Source: Anaerobacillus arseniciselenatis | Lineage (GTDB): Bacteria > Bacillota > Bacilli > Bacillales > Anaerobacillaceae | Reading direction: 5' to 3' | DNA length: 64,000 bases | NCBI RefSeq assembly: GCF_001865995.1 | Contig: NZ_MLQQ01000040.1 | Coordinates: 186,001-250,000 of the forward strand | Shown here: positions 53,647 to 62,839 of the stretch, piece after piece | Numbering within the stretch: the stretch's first letter is position 1 | Layout of the letters: each line of letters opens with the position of its first letter | Made by a program: the position numbers and the translations under genes | The notes under the pieces: generated by a model | The model's database searches: none | Told to the model about the DNA's origin: nothing | The model's input: only the letters and a program-made list of their open reading frames with translations

Positions 53647-54686
53647 TACGAATTCAACTCACTTACGTACGGACGAGCAACCTCTTCTAAAATACGCTTT
53701 TGTTCTAAAAGCTCTTTGATCGACATTTCTAACGTATGCATCCTAGATGCTTTGCTCGTTTGCATAACACTATGGATTTGATGGATTTTTTCGTTACGTA
53801 TAAGATTCTTAATCGCTGAATTGTTAATTAAAATTTCCGTTGCTGCAGCTCGTCCTTTTTTATCTGCGGTCGGTAAAAGGCGCTGTGAGCAAATTGCAGC
53901 TAACACAGAAGCAAGCTGAATTCTCACTTGCGGCTGCTGATTCGGGGGAAAGACGTCAATAATTCGATCGATCGTTGCTGGCGCATCTGTTGTATGTAAC
54001 GTTCCTAAGACGAGGTGCCCAGTTTCAGCAGCAGTTATCGCTGTTGAAATCGTTTCTAAATCACGCATTTCTCCGACTAAAATGACATCAGGATCTTGGC
54101 GCAGGCAAGCCCGTAGTCCGTTGGCAAAGTTCTGTGTATCAAAACCAACTTCACGTTGATCTATAATACAAAGACGATGTTTATGCAAATATTCAATCGG
54201 ATCTTCTAATGTAATAATATGCTTTCGATACGTAGAATTCATATGGTCGATCATTGCAGCTAATGTCGTTGACTTACCACTTCCGGTAGGTCCGGTAACG
54301 AGAACAAGCCCTTGTGGCTTTTTCGCGACCTCTTTTAAAACGTTTGGCATTTTTAACTGCTCAAGCGTCGGGATCGATGTTGGAACGACGCGGATCGCCA
54401 TACTAATGCATGAGCGTTGAAAAAAAGCGTTAACACGGAAGCGTGATACTCCAATTAACCCGTAAGAAAAATCGAGCTCCCCTTTTTTTAAAAACGACTT
54501 CCAAAGCGTTTCAGAAATAATTGCTTTTGCCATTCCTTCTGTATCATCCGGCAATAACTTCTCTTTGCCGTATTGCTTTAACTCCCCATTAATCCGCATG
54601 ACAGGAGGAACTCCAACTGTTAAATGTAAATCAGATGCACCGTATTCAAAGGCTGCTTTTAATAATGCTTCTAACTTTTGTTTCAT
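53646..54686 (-). CDS. pilT: Pilus retraction ATPase PilT
   Basis: 346-residue hexameric ATPase that retracts pili. N-terminal PAS-like part with GASDLHLTVGVPP, Walker A GPTGSGKST, Asp box ITLEDPIEYLH, Walker B VGEMRDLET and His box LHTTDAPATIDRIIDVFP. Presence of PilT implies retractile pili and twitching. ATG 54686 follows AGGAGGG, 13 bp after pilB. Confidence 0.96.
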   Translation of the reverse strand: MKQKLEALLKAAFEYGASDLHLTVGVPPVMRINGELKQYGKEKLLPDDTEGMAKAIISETLWKSFLKKGELDFSYGLIGVSRFRVNAFFQRSCISMAIRVVPTSIPTLEQLKMPNVLKEVAKKPQGLVLVTGPTGSGKSTTLAAMIDHMNSTYRKHIITLEDPIEYLHKHRLCIIDQREVGFDTQNFANGLRACLRQDPDVILVGEMRDLETISTAITAAETGHLVLGTLHTTDAPATIDRIIDVFPPNQQPQVRIQLASVLAAICSQRLLPTADKKGRAAATEILINNSAIKNLIRNEKIHQIHSVMQTSKASRMHTLEMSIKELLEQKRILEEVARPYVSELNS

Positions 54687-54699
54687 TTTTTCGTCCCTC

Positions 54700-56358
54700 C
54701 TAATCATCAATGGCAACACGTAAAATTTCTTCTACTGTCGTTAAACCTTGTTTTACTTTCAATAATCCATCGTCAATGAGAAAAATCATTCCATTTTCCA
54801 TAGCATAATCACGGATCGCTGAAGTTGATTGATTGTTCATCATCATTTGGCGAATATCATCGTCAACAACGAGAATTTCTTGGATCGCTACACGCCCTTT
54901 ATAACCAGTCGTATTACAAACGCCGCACCCTTTACCGCGATACGTTTTGCCAACTTTCATACCACGACGTACAAATAAGTTTTTTTCCATTTCTGTAGGC
55001 TCATACTCCTCACAACATTCACGGCATATTTTTCGGACGAGGCGTTGCGCAACAATTCCTGAAAGTGACGATACAACTAAAAACGGTTCGATCCCCATAT
55101 CAATCAGTCTTGGAATCGTCGCAATCGCGCTATTCGTATGCAACGTGCTTAAAACTAAGTGCCCAGTTAAAGAGGCCCGGATCGCAATTTCGGCGGTTTC
55201 TGTATCACGTATTTCTCCGACCATGACAATGTTCGGGTCCTGGCGGAGAATGGAGCGTAACCCAGTTGCAAACGTTAAACCGACATTTGAATTCACTTGC
55301 ACTTGGTTAATGCCTTCAATTTGATACTCGACAGGATCTTCTACCGTAATAATATTTACTTCATCACTATTTAAGTGATTGAGAGCTGCATAAAGTGTTG
55401 ATGATTTCCCTGACCCCGTCGGACCAGTAATTAAAATAATTCCCGATGGCCGTTTAATTAAATTTAAAAAATGTTCGTAATTAATTTTATTAAAGCCAAG
55501 CTGAGATAACTTGTTTAGGGCATTCCCTAAATCTAAAATACGGATCACTATTTTTTCCCCGTAAACGGTCGGTAACGTTGAAATACGTAAATCAACCGAC
55601 GTAAAATCTAGGGTCACTTTAATACGACCGTCTTGCGGAAGTCGAGTTTCAGTAATATTTAAGTTCGCCATAATTTTCACACGTGCTATTAAGACATTTT
55701 GTAATGACTTCGGTAATGCTCGCTCGGTTTTTAAAACACCGTCTACACGGTAGCGTACAAGAACTTTCTTTTCTTGCGGATCAATATGAATGTCACTCGC
55801 CTTTTGTTGCAACCCTGTTAATAAAATTTGATTGACGAGGCGTATTGCCGGAGCATCGTCCTCACCTGTAGCACGATCAGTAATATCTCCTTCAAGGTCA
55901 TCGGACAAAATTTCTTTCATAGATTCGTCTAAAGAATAATGTTTATTAATCGCCTGCAAAATTTCTTCTTTGGAAGCGATGACTTGCTTGATTTGAAAAC
56001 CTGTTGACATTCTTAAATCATCGACCGCGATGTAATCCATTGGATCCGCCATCGCAATGAGTAGTTCATCACCGTTCTTTTTTAAAGGGATTAAAATATT
56101 TCTTCTAGCCACTTCTTTAGGAACCGTGTTCATTAACGTTGTATCAATCGGATAACGATGTAAAGAGATGTGTGGAATCCCGAGTTGAAATTCTAACACT
56201 TCGATCAATTGCTGTTCAGTTATATAGCCACGTTCAAGTAGAGCATCGCCTAGTTTTTGACCTCTTTTCTTGTGTTTTAACGTTTCTACTAGCTGCTGTT
56301 GTTTCAATATCCCTGCTTCAACGAGTAGATCGCCTAACCGTTTTCGTTGTTGTGCCAT
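54700..56358 (-). CDS. pilB: Pilus extension ATPase PilB
   Basis: 552-residue extension motor. The N-terminal MshEN-like region holds two tandem copies of the motif R/K-L-G-D-x-L...G (RLGDLLVEAGILKQQQL and KLGDALLERGYITEQQL), known elsewhere to bind c-di-GMP. Then Walker A GPTGSGKSS, VEDPVEYQIEG, VGEIRDTETAE and a zinc four-Cys element (CRECCEEYEP...GKGCGVC). ATG 56358 follows GGGGTATTT; a family A repeat lies directly upstream. Confidence 0.95.
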   Translation of the reverse strand: MAQQRKRLGDLLVEAGILKQQQLVETLKHKKRGQKLGDALLERGYITEQQLIEVLEFQLGIPHISLHRYPIDTTLMNTVPKEVARRNILIPLKKNGDELLIAMADPMDYIAVDDLRMSTGFQIKQVIASKEEILQAINKHYSLDESMKEILSDDLEGDITDRATGEDDAPAIRLVNQILLTGLQQKASDIHIDPQEKKVLVRYRVDGVLKTERALPKSLQNVLIARVKIMANLNITETRLPQDGRIKVTLDFTSVDLRISTLPTVYGEKIVIRILDLGNALNKLSQLGFNKINYEHFLNLIKRPSGIILITGPTGSGKSSTLYAALNHLNSDEVNIITVEDPVEYQIEGINQVQVNSNVGLTFATGLRSILRQDPNIVMVGEIRDTETAEIAIRASLTGHLVLSTLHTNSAIATIPRLIDMGIEPFLVVSSLSGIVAQRLVRKICRECCEEYEPTEMEKNLFVRRGMKVGKTYRGKGCGVCNTTGYKGRVAIQEILVVDDDIRQMMMNNQSTSAIRDYAMENGMIFLIDDGLLKVKQGLTTVEEILRVAIDD

Positions 56359-56390
56359 ATAAATACCCCGTTTATTAATTAAAATTAATT

Positions 56391-56507
56391 GAGTGAATTT
56401 CATAATTACCTTAATTAAGCCATATCAAACAATATGAAGTTGTGAGCGGTTTAACGAAACTACATCTAGGTACTTAATGGCGATAATATTGAATTATGAA
56501 ATTCATT
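56391..56507. repeat. Family A repeat, copy 6
   Basis: Full-length form, about 117 bp, with TGAATTTCATAATT and AATTATGAAATTCA ends; sits between the first VanW-like gene and pilB. Confidence 0.85.
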
Positions 56508-56524
56508 AAAACAGCTTAACTTTT

Positions 56525-57892
56525 TTAATATCCTTTCGTTGGTTCTTCAAACATTTGATCGTCATCATCGCTAATGTCATCCTCACTGTCACCAGGGCCT
56601 TGACCAAGTTGTGAAGTTTCGGCCTCACCGTTATCCACAACTTCCGAACCGCCATTTTCACCATTCCCATCGGTGATCGATGATGCATTTTCCTCATCAC
56701 CAATTGTCCCTTCATTTCCTAATGGGGGATTTTCCGTTGGTCGATCTTGTAAACTCCAAAGCTCAATACTATGAACAGGAGGATAAAAGTCTTCAAATAA
56801 TCGTTGTTCATTTATGAGTTGACTGTTTTCTATACTTCTTTGTTGGCGGTATACTTCAACAAAATAGCCATTTTCACCATTGTTGATTACTTGACGGTAA
56901 CCACTTCTTTTCTCATTAGAAAAACGAACAATATTTCGCGATTCAATCTCTCGTTCGTTTTTCGTCACAGCAGAAAATAAGTAAGGGAAAGCGATACCTT
57001 CTAACGTAACTGTAAGTTGCCCCGCCTCATAAGCGAGAAATAATGTATACGGATAATAATTAATATTTTCAACAATTAAATCAGCAAAATCAGGTTTTAC
57101 AATGGCATCAAATCCTAACTTAGCATAAGGTGGTAAGTTCTTACCGATATGGCGTTCTCGTATTAAAAAATTCGTTTGTAAAAATGCTTCGTAAAGTGCT
57201 GTCGCTAACACATTTAACGATTCACCTTCAACAACGACTGCCCCCTTTCCTTGCATTTGTTGTAAAAGTGAAAAAGTCTCTCGAGCGTCAATAACGATGC
57301 CATTTAAGTTGTTCGCCCATTGCTCAAGCAAAAGTGTACTTTCAATATTGGAAATGACGGTATGAGCAACTTGATCAGTTTCATGCTGCTGAGCTACATA
57401 TTCATTTAAATCTATGTACAGAGAAGTAGTCGAAAGAGTAGCTGCATGACTTTTGACAAGCTCTTGTACTGCTTCAACTCGAACTTCATCATTAGGGATT
57501 TCATAAGAAAAGCTCTCAACAGCTTCAGTAATCACAGCTTCTGGGATTGAATTGTATAACATAGTGCTTCCTGCATCTAACATTTGTAAACTTTCGGAAA
57601 CGAAAAATTGTACATGAGTTGCTGGAACTTCAACCAGTTCGTCAAAATAAACAAACTTATAATTCGTACTGTTTACCCATTTTTCAATTTCCCCTTCTAG
57701 TTTTTCCTCGGCTTCCTCTATCGTTAAGCCACTCATTGGTACTGAACCGACAAACGTACCTTCAGGAAAATAATTATCTTTCGGGAAATACGTTTCAATC
57801 GCCTTCCCACCACCAAAGGAGAATAAAGCTATAAATGTTGTACAAAAAAAAATGATTAAAAATGCTCTGAAAAATAGCCGAACATTATTCAC
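56525..57892 (-). CDS. VanW-like cell-envelope protein, paralogue 1
   Basis: About 455 residues. Membrane helix near the N-terminus, then a repeat-like domain (GSVPMSGLTIEEAEEKLEGEI) and a VanW-type domain (about 197-294: DARETFSLLQQM, NVLATALYEAFL, IRERHIGKNLPPYAKLG). The usual VanW GGxCQVST stretch is replaced by NVLATAL, so the Cys is missing. The C-terminus is a Gly/Asp/Glu-rich tail ending KGY. GTG 57892 follows GAAAGGAG and is preferred over the ATG 16 codons earlier. Lies in the pilus operon; probably exported and wall-associated (inference). Confidence 0.78.
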   Translation of the reverse strand: MNNVRLFFRAFLIIFFCTTFIALFSFGGGKAIETYFPKDNYFPEGTFVGSVPMSGLTIEEAEEKLEGEIEKWVNSTNYKFVYFDELVEVPATHVQFFVSESLQMLDAGSTMLYNSIPEAVITEAVESFSYEIPNDEVRVEAVQELVKSHAATLSTTSLYIDLNEYVAQQHETDQVAHTVISNIESTLLLEQWANNLNGIVIDARETFSLLQQMQGKGAVVVEGESLNVLATALYEAFLQTNFLIRERHIGKNLPPYAKLGFDAIVKPDFADLIVENINYYPYTLFLAYEAGQLTVTLEGIAFPYLFSAVTKNEREIESRNIVRFSNEKRSGYRQVINNGENGYFVEVYRQQRSIENSQLINEQRLFEDFYPPVHSIELWSLQDRPTENPPLGNEGTIGDEENASSITDGNGENGGSEVVDNGEAETSQLGQGPGDSEDDISDDDDQMFEEPTKGY

Positions 57893-57941
57893 GCTTTTTC
57901 TCCTTTCTTTATTTAAAGCTTCCGACATTAATATCGGCATA

Positions 57942-59033
57942 CTATAAATCTTTTTCTAGCTGCTCAAAAAGCTTCGTTCTTTTCTTGAGAACAGATTCCT
58001 TTTGTGATTGTTTATCTTCAGCTGGATTTTGTTTTTGTTTATGTTCAGTTTTCATGTCAACTTTTTGATCGGGCATTAAACTTTCTTGCTCATCATCTTT
58101 TTTAACTTCTTCAATTTCATCGATCAAACCACGGTCATCTATAATGAGTTCCGCTTCTTCAACGATTTCATCATCATCTTTGTGATCGTCTTCTTCGATA
58201 CTTAACTTTCGTGAACTAGCTTCGTAAATATTAGCAAGATCATCTTGATCAGAAAAATCTCCAAGGTCATATAGTTCAATTTCATCCGAAGTAGATAAGT
58301 CATCTGAACTTTCTTGTGGGGTGATTTCATCGTTATTTTGTGAAAGATGCACCTCGTTCTTCTCGATTGTTTCATCTTTATTCATAGTTCGAGGCTTTGA
58401 TTCTATTTCGTGTTCAATTAAAAATTGCTCAATTGCATCTTCAATTTCGTTGGTGAGTTCTGTTTCGTTTTGATCAAAATTTGTGACATTAGTTACACTC
58501 ACTTTTAAGGCTTCACTATTTAACACATTTTCTTCATTCGAAAATAAAACATCAACTACGACCTCATCGTCTCCCGCACCTTCACAGCTAAGTTTAGTGC
58601 CCACATCTTGTTCTTCCAACTTTTGCTTTTCGGCTTTTAAAATTGCATCTATGCTCGCTTGATCGAGCCTTCCGAAAACAGCTTGTTCTCCTACTGCCTC
58701 TTTTGACGGTTTCACTTCTACTACCGGAGGATTAACAGAACTATCTTCTGCTTTCCCAGCGTTTTTCGAGGGTGGCGGAGTTTTGGAAATTTGCGATTTC
58801 GAAAACTCTCGTTGCTTAGAAATTACAAAAGAAAAAAATAGTAGTAAAAACGTAAAAGCAGTTATTGCAATATAAAACGGATAAAACGCATGAAGTAAAT
58901 TCGTTAATACAAAAATCAATAAAGAAATAAACACAATTTTAATTAATATTTTTGTACTTAATTTTAATGGTGACACAACGAGTAAAGTCCACAGCAGCAC
59001 AGCTGCAAGAATTGCTAAAATATATTCAATCAC
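57942..59033 (-). CDS. Membrane protein with long acidic disordered tail
   Basis: 363 residues. Three N-terminal hydrophobic segments (about 2-22, 27-48, 50-72) and then 290 residues very rich in Glu, Asp, Ser and Lys, with no fold visible, ending QLEKDL. GTG start after AAGGGTG. Between the prepilin-like gene and the first VanW-like gene in the same direction, so probably part of the pilus module, maybe a scaffold. I do not recognise it; the tail is likely cytoplasmic or outside depending on topology, which I cannot decide. Confidence 0.7.
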   Translation of the reverse strand: MIEYILAILAAVLLWTLLVVSPLKLSTKILIKIVFISLLIFVLTNLLHAFYPFYIAITAFTFLLLFFSFVISKQREFSKSQISKTPPPSKNAGKAEDSSVNPPVVEVKPSKEAVGEQAVFGRLDQASIDAILKAEKQKLEEQDVGTKLSCEGAGDDEVVVDVLFSNEENVLNSEALKVSVTNVTNFDQNETELTNEIEDAIEQFLIEHEIESKPRTMNKDETIEKNEVHLSQNNDEITPQESSDDLSTSDEIELYDLGDFSDQDDLANIYEASSRKLSIEEDDHKDDDEIVEEAELIIDDRGLIDEIEEVKKDDEQESLMPDQKVDMKTEHKQKQNPAEDKQSQKESVLKKRTKLFEQLEKDL

Positions 59034-59148
59034 CGATGAATCACCCTTTACGATAGCACTATGTCTTATTACCTATAATAGTAATACATTTTGAAACTGA
59101 TTAATATTAAAATATATGGCGGCATTTTAAAAATTTTTATATTAAAAC

Positions 59149-60462
59149 TTAATAGCTATAATTATAATTTGTTTCAGGTGTTAATAGTTCCCAATCCCAT
59201 TCAGGATAAAGAGTTATCATGTCTCGATCACCAATCGAAACACCACTGCAGTTTGCTTCGAAATCTTCGGAGGAGGTGTTAACTAGATTTGGCCTATTAG
59301 TAGTATTAGCAAAGATATTTGCACCGGAAACGTTATTCCCATTTATCTCTAAGTGGCCTTCTACACATATTCTTGAACTATTATCAACTGTCACATTGTT
59401 CATCGTTGCATCCCCACCAGTATAAACCGTACTATTATTGTTAAAAGAAATGTTATTGCCTTCAAAATCAGCATTTTGGCCAACATATATGATTGAATTA
59501 CTCGCATTTTGAATGTTCCCAGAAAAAGTCGCTGAACCCAATATTTCTATAATGGAATTAAAAAGACTATTCATATTACTATCGATCGTCGCATCTTCTT
59601 CAACATGCAGTTGTAAATTCGTTGTTCTGTTCATATTTTTTGTCGTAAATTCTCCCTCGACATAAATGAGTGAATTTGTAAAACGGTTTGTATTACTCTC
59701 TAATAAAAATGACTCAGTTACATGCAATGTAGAACCATTTAGTGTATAATTTCCTCTAGGAATTTCTATAGTTCCATTATAAGAACAATTCGTATCATCC
59801 TCATCAGTACAAGTTGGTAATCCTGTCGGTTTTGAAATTAAACTCCCATCAAAAGTTCCATCTCCTGGTGTCGTACCGTTTCCACCACCATTACTTCCAT
59901 CTTCATCTCCAATGTTGATGTTAATAAAGGCATCTATAGGAATATTAATAGTAGTTTCCAACCCAACGATCTTTATATTATTACTTCCTTTACTAACAAA
60001 ATTAAATTTCAACCCATTTTGATCCTTTGTAACTGTAACATTATCACTTTCAATATCAAAATAATGCTGCAATTGTTCGTTTACATGCATTGGTCTTGTA
60101 GTCAAAGTTGGAATATCGACTGTTACTTTCCAAACATCAGCAATAATCCCTCTCAAAGTAGATATCTTTTCTTCATCCGTTAAAGTATCAAAATCGTCGA
60201 CCTTATCTATCTCCTTCTGAATTAAATCAGCAGTAAAAGGATCTTCTAAAACACTCTCAATAGCATCTAATATCAATGTATGATAATGTACAACACCCAT
60301 CTCTGCTAACGTAGTAGCTTGAACATTATCTTCGGACATATTAATTTGACGATAAGAGGTTAGAGCATTGCCAGCTAACATGATAAATAATAATGAAAAA
60401 ATTGTAATCATAATTAACACTAAAACAAGTGCATAACCTTTTTGATTATTGTGTTTTTTCAT
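59149..60462 (-). CDS. Prepilin-like protein with beta-solenoid-like tail
   Basis: 437 residues. N-terminus MKKHNNQKGYALVLVLIMI resembles a PilX-type class III signal (cleavage after Gly9) but lacks the Glu at mature position 5. Then a helical part, a Gly-rich linker (SNGGGNGTTPGDG), and from about 215 a run of short strands rich in Asn, Thr, Ser and Ile (LIYVEGEFTTKNMN, IIEILGSATFSGN, IIYVGQNADFEGN, TVYTGGDATMN, RICVEGHLEINGN), spaced about 18-22 residues like rungs of a beta-solenoid. A possible pilus-tip subunit or adhesin. Cys pair in PTCTDEDDTNCSY. Overlaps closely with the minor pilin gene upstream. Confidence 0.75.
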   Translation of the reverse strand: MKKHNNQKGYALVLVLIMITIFSLLFIMLAGNALTSYRQINMSEDNVQATTLAEMGVVHYHTLILDAIESVLEDPFTADLIQKEIDKVDDFDTLTDEEKISTLRGIIADVWKVTVDIPTLTTRPMHVNEQLQHYFDIESDNVTVTKDQNGLKFNFVSKGSNNIKIVGLETTINIPIDAFININIGDEDGSNGGGNGTTPGDGTFDGSLISKPTGLPTCTDEDDTNCSYNGTIEIPRGNYTLNGSTLHVTESFLLESNTNRFTNSLIYVEGEFTTKNMNRTTNLQLHVEEDATIDSNMNSLFNSIIEILGSATFSGNIQNASNSIIYVGQNADFEGNNISFNNNSTVYTGGDATMNNVTVDNSSRICVEGHLEINGNNVSGANIFANTTNRPNLVNTSSEDFEANCSGVSIGDRDMITLYPEWDWELLTPETNYNYSY

Positions 60463-60468
60463 TAATTA

Positions 60469-60972
60469 TCACCCTCTAATTTTAGAAATAATCGTTTCTA
60501 CTTCAACTTGGGAATTGATATTTTCTCGATCAGTAATAACAATTTTTATAGGTAAATCAATTCTATTAGGAAATACTTCTATATAATGTTTTTCATCAGA
60601 AAGATAAGAAAAAATATAATCATCTTCATTGTCTACTTCTTGTAATTCCAATCCACCGCTTGTGTATAGTGAGTAAAAATATTTTGTATTCGAAAAAGTA
60701 CTAACCATTCCCGGACTCTCAATTGTAATTTTCGTCCCATTTGGATTATTATCGATAATGATCGTGTAATTTTCGGGGGCTGTTTGATGAATTCTCGTCA
60801 ATGACGTAATAAATAAATTCGCTTCCTGTTGCATAAATGAAGTGTTTTTTAAACGATCCGAATAATTTAACCCTTGGAATAATACTGCCCAAATAACTGT
60901 TATAACAATTGAAAAAATGGCCATTGCTAGCAATAATTCTACTAATGTCATCCCTTTATCTGTTTTTAGCAT
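60469..60972 (-). CDS. Minor pilin, PilW-like
   Basis: About 167 residues. Prepilin signal TDKG with mature MTLVELLLAMAIFSIV and Glu5; the rest is a small beta-rich domain. ATG 60972 is one base after the previous stop (TAATATG), so coupling is likely. Longer frame to 61008 overlaps the upstream gene. Minor pilins prime pilus assembly; closest type by context PilW or ComGF-like. Confidence 0.82.
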   Translation of the reverse strand: MLKTDKGMTLVELLLAMAIFSIVITVIWAVLFQGLNYSDRLKNTSFMQQEANLFITSLTRIHQTAPENYTIIIDNNPNGTKITIESPGMVSTFSNTKYFYSLYTSGGLELQEVDNEDDYIFSYLSDEKHYIEVFPNRIDLPIKIVITDRENINSQVEVETIISKIRG

Positions 60973-60973
60973 A

Positions 60974-61465
60974 TTAGTTGCCACCATTCCTATAAACAAT
61001 ATAGCCATATAGCTTTGTTAGTTCACGGCTGTCATCATCCTGTACAACAGTTGCCTCAACTTTATACAGTTTGCGTACATCACTTAACTCTGGCTCTTTA
61101 TTTATTTTAATTGAAATTAATAATCCTTGCCTTTTAGTTAATAAAAGATAATAATTTTCATCTACATCGATATCCTCTATTAAATTTAGCGAAATGTAGT
61201 AAGGGTTATTTTGATCATAAATATTAGTAGGCTGTGGATTCGTATTCAAATTATTAATAAACTTGGGACCAAAATCATTTTGAACAATCACAAGTTGTTG
61301 CTTTGCTACATTCACAGCTCTCATTTTTTCATCAGTTATTTGATTAAATGTTCCTATTTGAGGAAAAAAAGTTAAAAACGCGATAAAAACAATTGTTAAA
61401 ATAGAAAAGGCAAGTAGCACCTCTAATAATGTTAATCCATTATGATTTTTAAGATATTTTTCCAC
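60974..61465 (-). CDS. Minor pilin, PilV-like
   Basis: 163 residues. Prepilin signal NHNG, mature LTLLEVLLAFSILTIV with Glu5. The following domain is strand-rich (YYISLNLIEDIDVDENYYLLL). GTG start at 61465 with only a weak upstream site. First of the minor-pilin trio. Confidence 0.82.
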   Translation of the reverse strand: MEKYLKNHNGLTLLEVLLAFSILTIVFIAFLTFFPQIGTFNQITDEKMRAVNVAKQQLVIVQNDFGPKFINNLNTNPQPTNIYDQNNPYYISLNLIEDIDVDENYYLLLTKRQGLLISIKINKEPELSDVRKLYKVEATVVQDDDSRELTKLYGYIVYRNGGN

Positions 61466-61657
61466 GTTTCAACACCATACCTTTTCTTTTAAGAAGCCAG
61501 TCGCTATCGTTTATAATCTTATTTTCCTATAAAATAATAAATAATTCTATCGTTTGTGATAAAAATGTTTTCTCTTATCACGTTACGATATGCTTTCTTA
61601 TGATAAAAAGGAACTGGGATAACAATTCCCAATTCCTTTTCCATTTAATTACGCTAT

Positions 61658-62821
61658 TTAATACCCCTTGCCACCACTGTCATGTTCCGCACTTTGACGT
61701 CCGTGCACTTCAATGCTAGCTACAGGAAGATAAACATCATAAGAGATCCACTCTTTCTCCGAGTGACCACTCGCCTTTTGACGAACACGATGGACAGTAA
61801 TTTCTTGGCCATATTGACCTTGTTGTTTAATTGTCGTCCCTACAACCTTGTCATCGGATTCAACGATTTTTTCGTAATCGATTGTTTCGCGATTCGATAG
61901 TTCGATGCTATACGTATCTTCAAACGGTATTCCTGTTAATGTCGCTTTTAATGCATGTTCTTCAATTTCAAAGCTTAAAACGTAAGAAGTTGCATTCGGA
62001 TTGTAAATCTTTAAATCCTTTTCCCTATCAACTCTTGCTTCTAAACCTAACTCGCTATACGGTGGAAGGGTCGAACTAATATGTCTTTCTTTAATCTCAA
62101 TATTTGTTTCCAACATTAGCTGATAAATAGCGGTTGCAATGACACTGTACACTTGATCATTAATGGAATCATTTCGGTTTACTCTTAAAACCTCAGCAAA
62201 GGAGAATTGTTGTTTCGGCTTTAATTGAAAATCGTCAAAGAATAGTACCGCTTTAATTAGCCTATTCGTTTTAAATACGTTCGCAAGTTCTACAGTAGAG
62301 ATGATTTTTTCTTCTTCCTCTAAATAGTCATGAACATTAATAATTAAACGCCCTATTTGCAACGTTTGCCCGTATGTACGTAGGTCTTCATGAAGTGACG
62401 CCCAGTCTAAGTTGACTAGTTCTTTTTCTCGAGTTAATTCGTGAATAACGTTTGATACGTAATCGTCGTTAACATATACTCGTAAAGGCCAGCTAGTGCT
62501 ATTGCTTTTGTTATTTAATGTTTCTTCAATATCAAAGAAAAATAGCTCTGCACTACTAACATTGACTTCTCGATCTTTATAATAAAAAGAAACTATCGTC
62601 GTATCTTTCCATTTGGTTACTTCAGTTTCTAGCTTTTCCATCGCAATACTTTTCGGAAGTTCGCTTATAGAAATGCCTGAAACAGTAACACCTTTTTTTA
62701 TGTCTTGTTTAAAAGAATCAAAAGTATAAGATATACCGTAAACAAAGACGATTAGAAATAAAGTACTAATCGTCAATGTCATAAAAGGGAATATTGCCTT
62801 ATTTAAATATTTGGAAGCCAT
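61658..62821 (-). CDS. VanW-like cell-envelope protein, paralogue 2
   Basis: 387 residues. Same plan as the protein at 56525: membrane helix (MTLTISTLFLIVFVYGI), repeat-like domain (GVTVSGISISELPKSIAMEKLE), VanW-type core (about 195-290: KPKQQFSFAEVL, SVIATAIYQLML, IKERHISSTLPPYSELGLEA), lacking the Cys of classic VanW, and a C-terminus ending KGY. The two are collinear over most of their length, so they arose by duplication. 18 bp after the PRC-barrel gene, in the pilus operon. The acidic tail of paralogue 1 is missing here. Confidence 0.78.
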   Translation of the reverse strand: MASKYLNKAIFPFMTLTISTLFLIVFVYGISYTFDSFKQDIKKGVTVSGISISELPKSIAMEKLETEVTKWKDTTIVSFYYKDREVNVSSAELFFFDIEETLNNKSNSTSWPLRVYVNDDYVSNVIHELTREKELVNLDWASLHEDLRTYGQTLQIGRLIINVHDYLEEEEKIISTVELANVFKTNRLIKAVLFFDDFQLKPKQQFSFAEVLRVNRNDSINDQVYSVIATAIYQLMLETNIEIKERHISSTLPPYSELGLEARVDREKDLKIYNPNATSYVLSFEIEEHALKATLTGIPFEDTYSIELSNRETIDYEKIVESDDKVVGTTIKQQGQYGQEITVHRVRQKASGHSEKEWISYDVYLPVASIEVHGRQSAEHDSGGKGY

Positions 62822-62839
62822 TTAAAGTGCCTCCTTATT

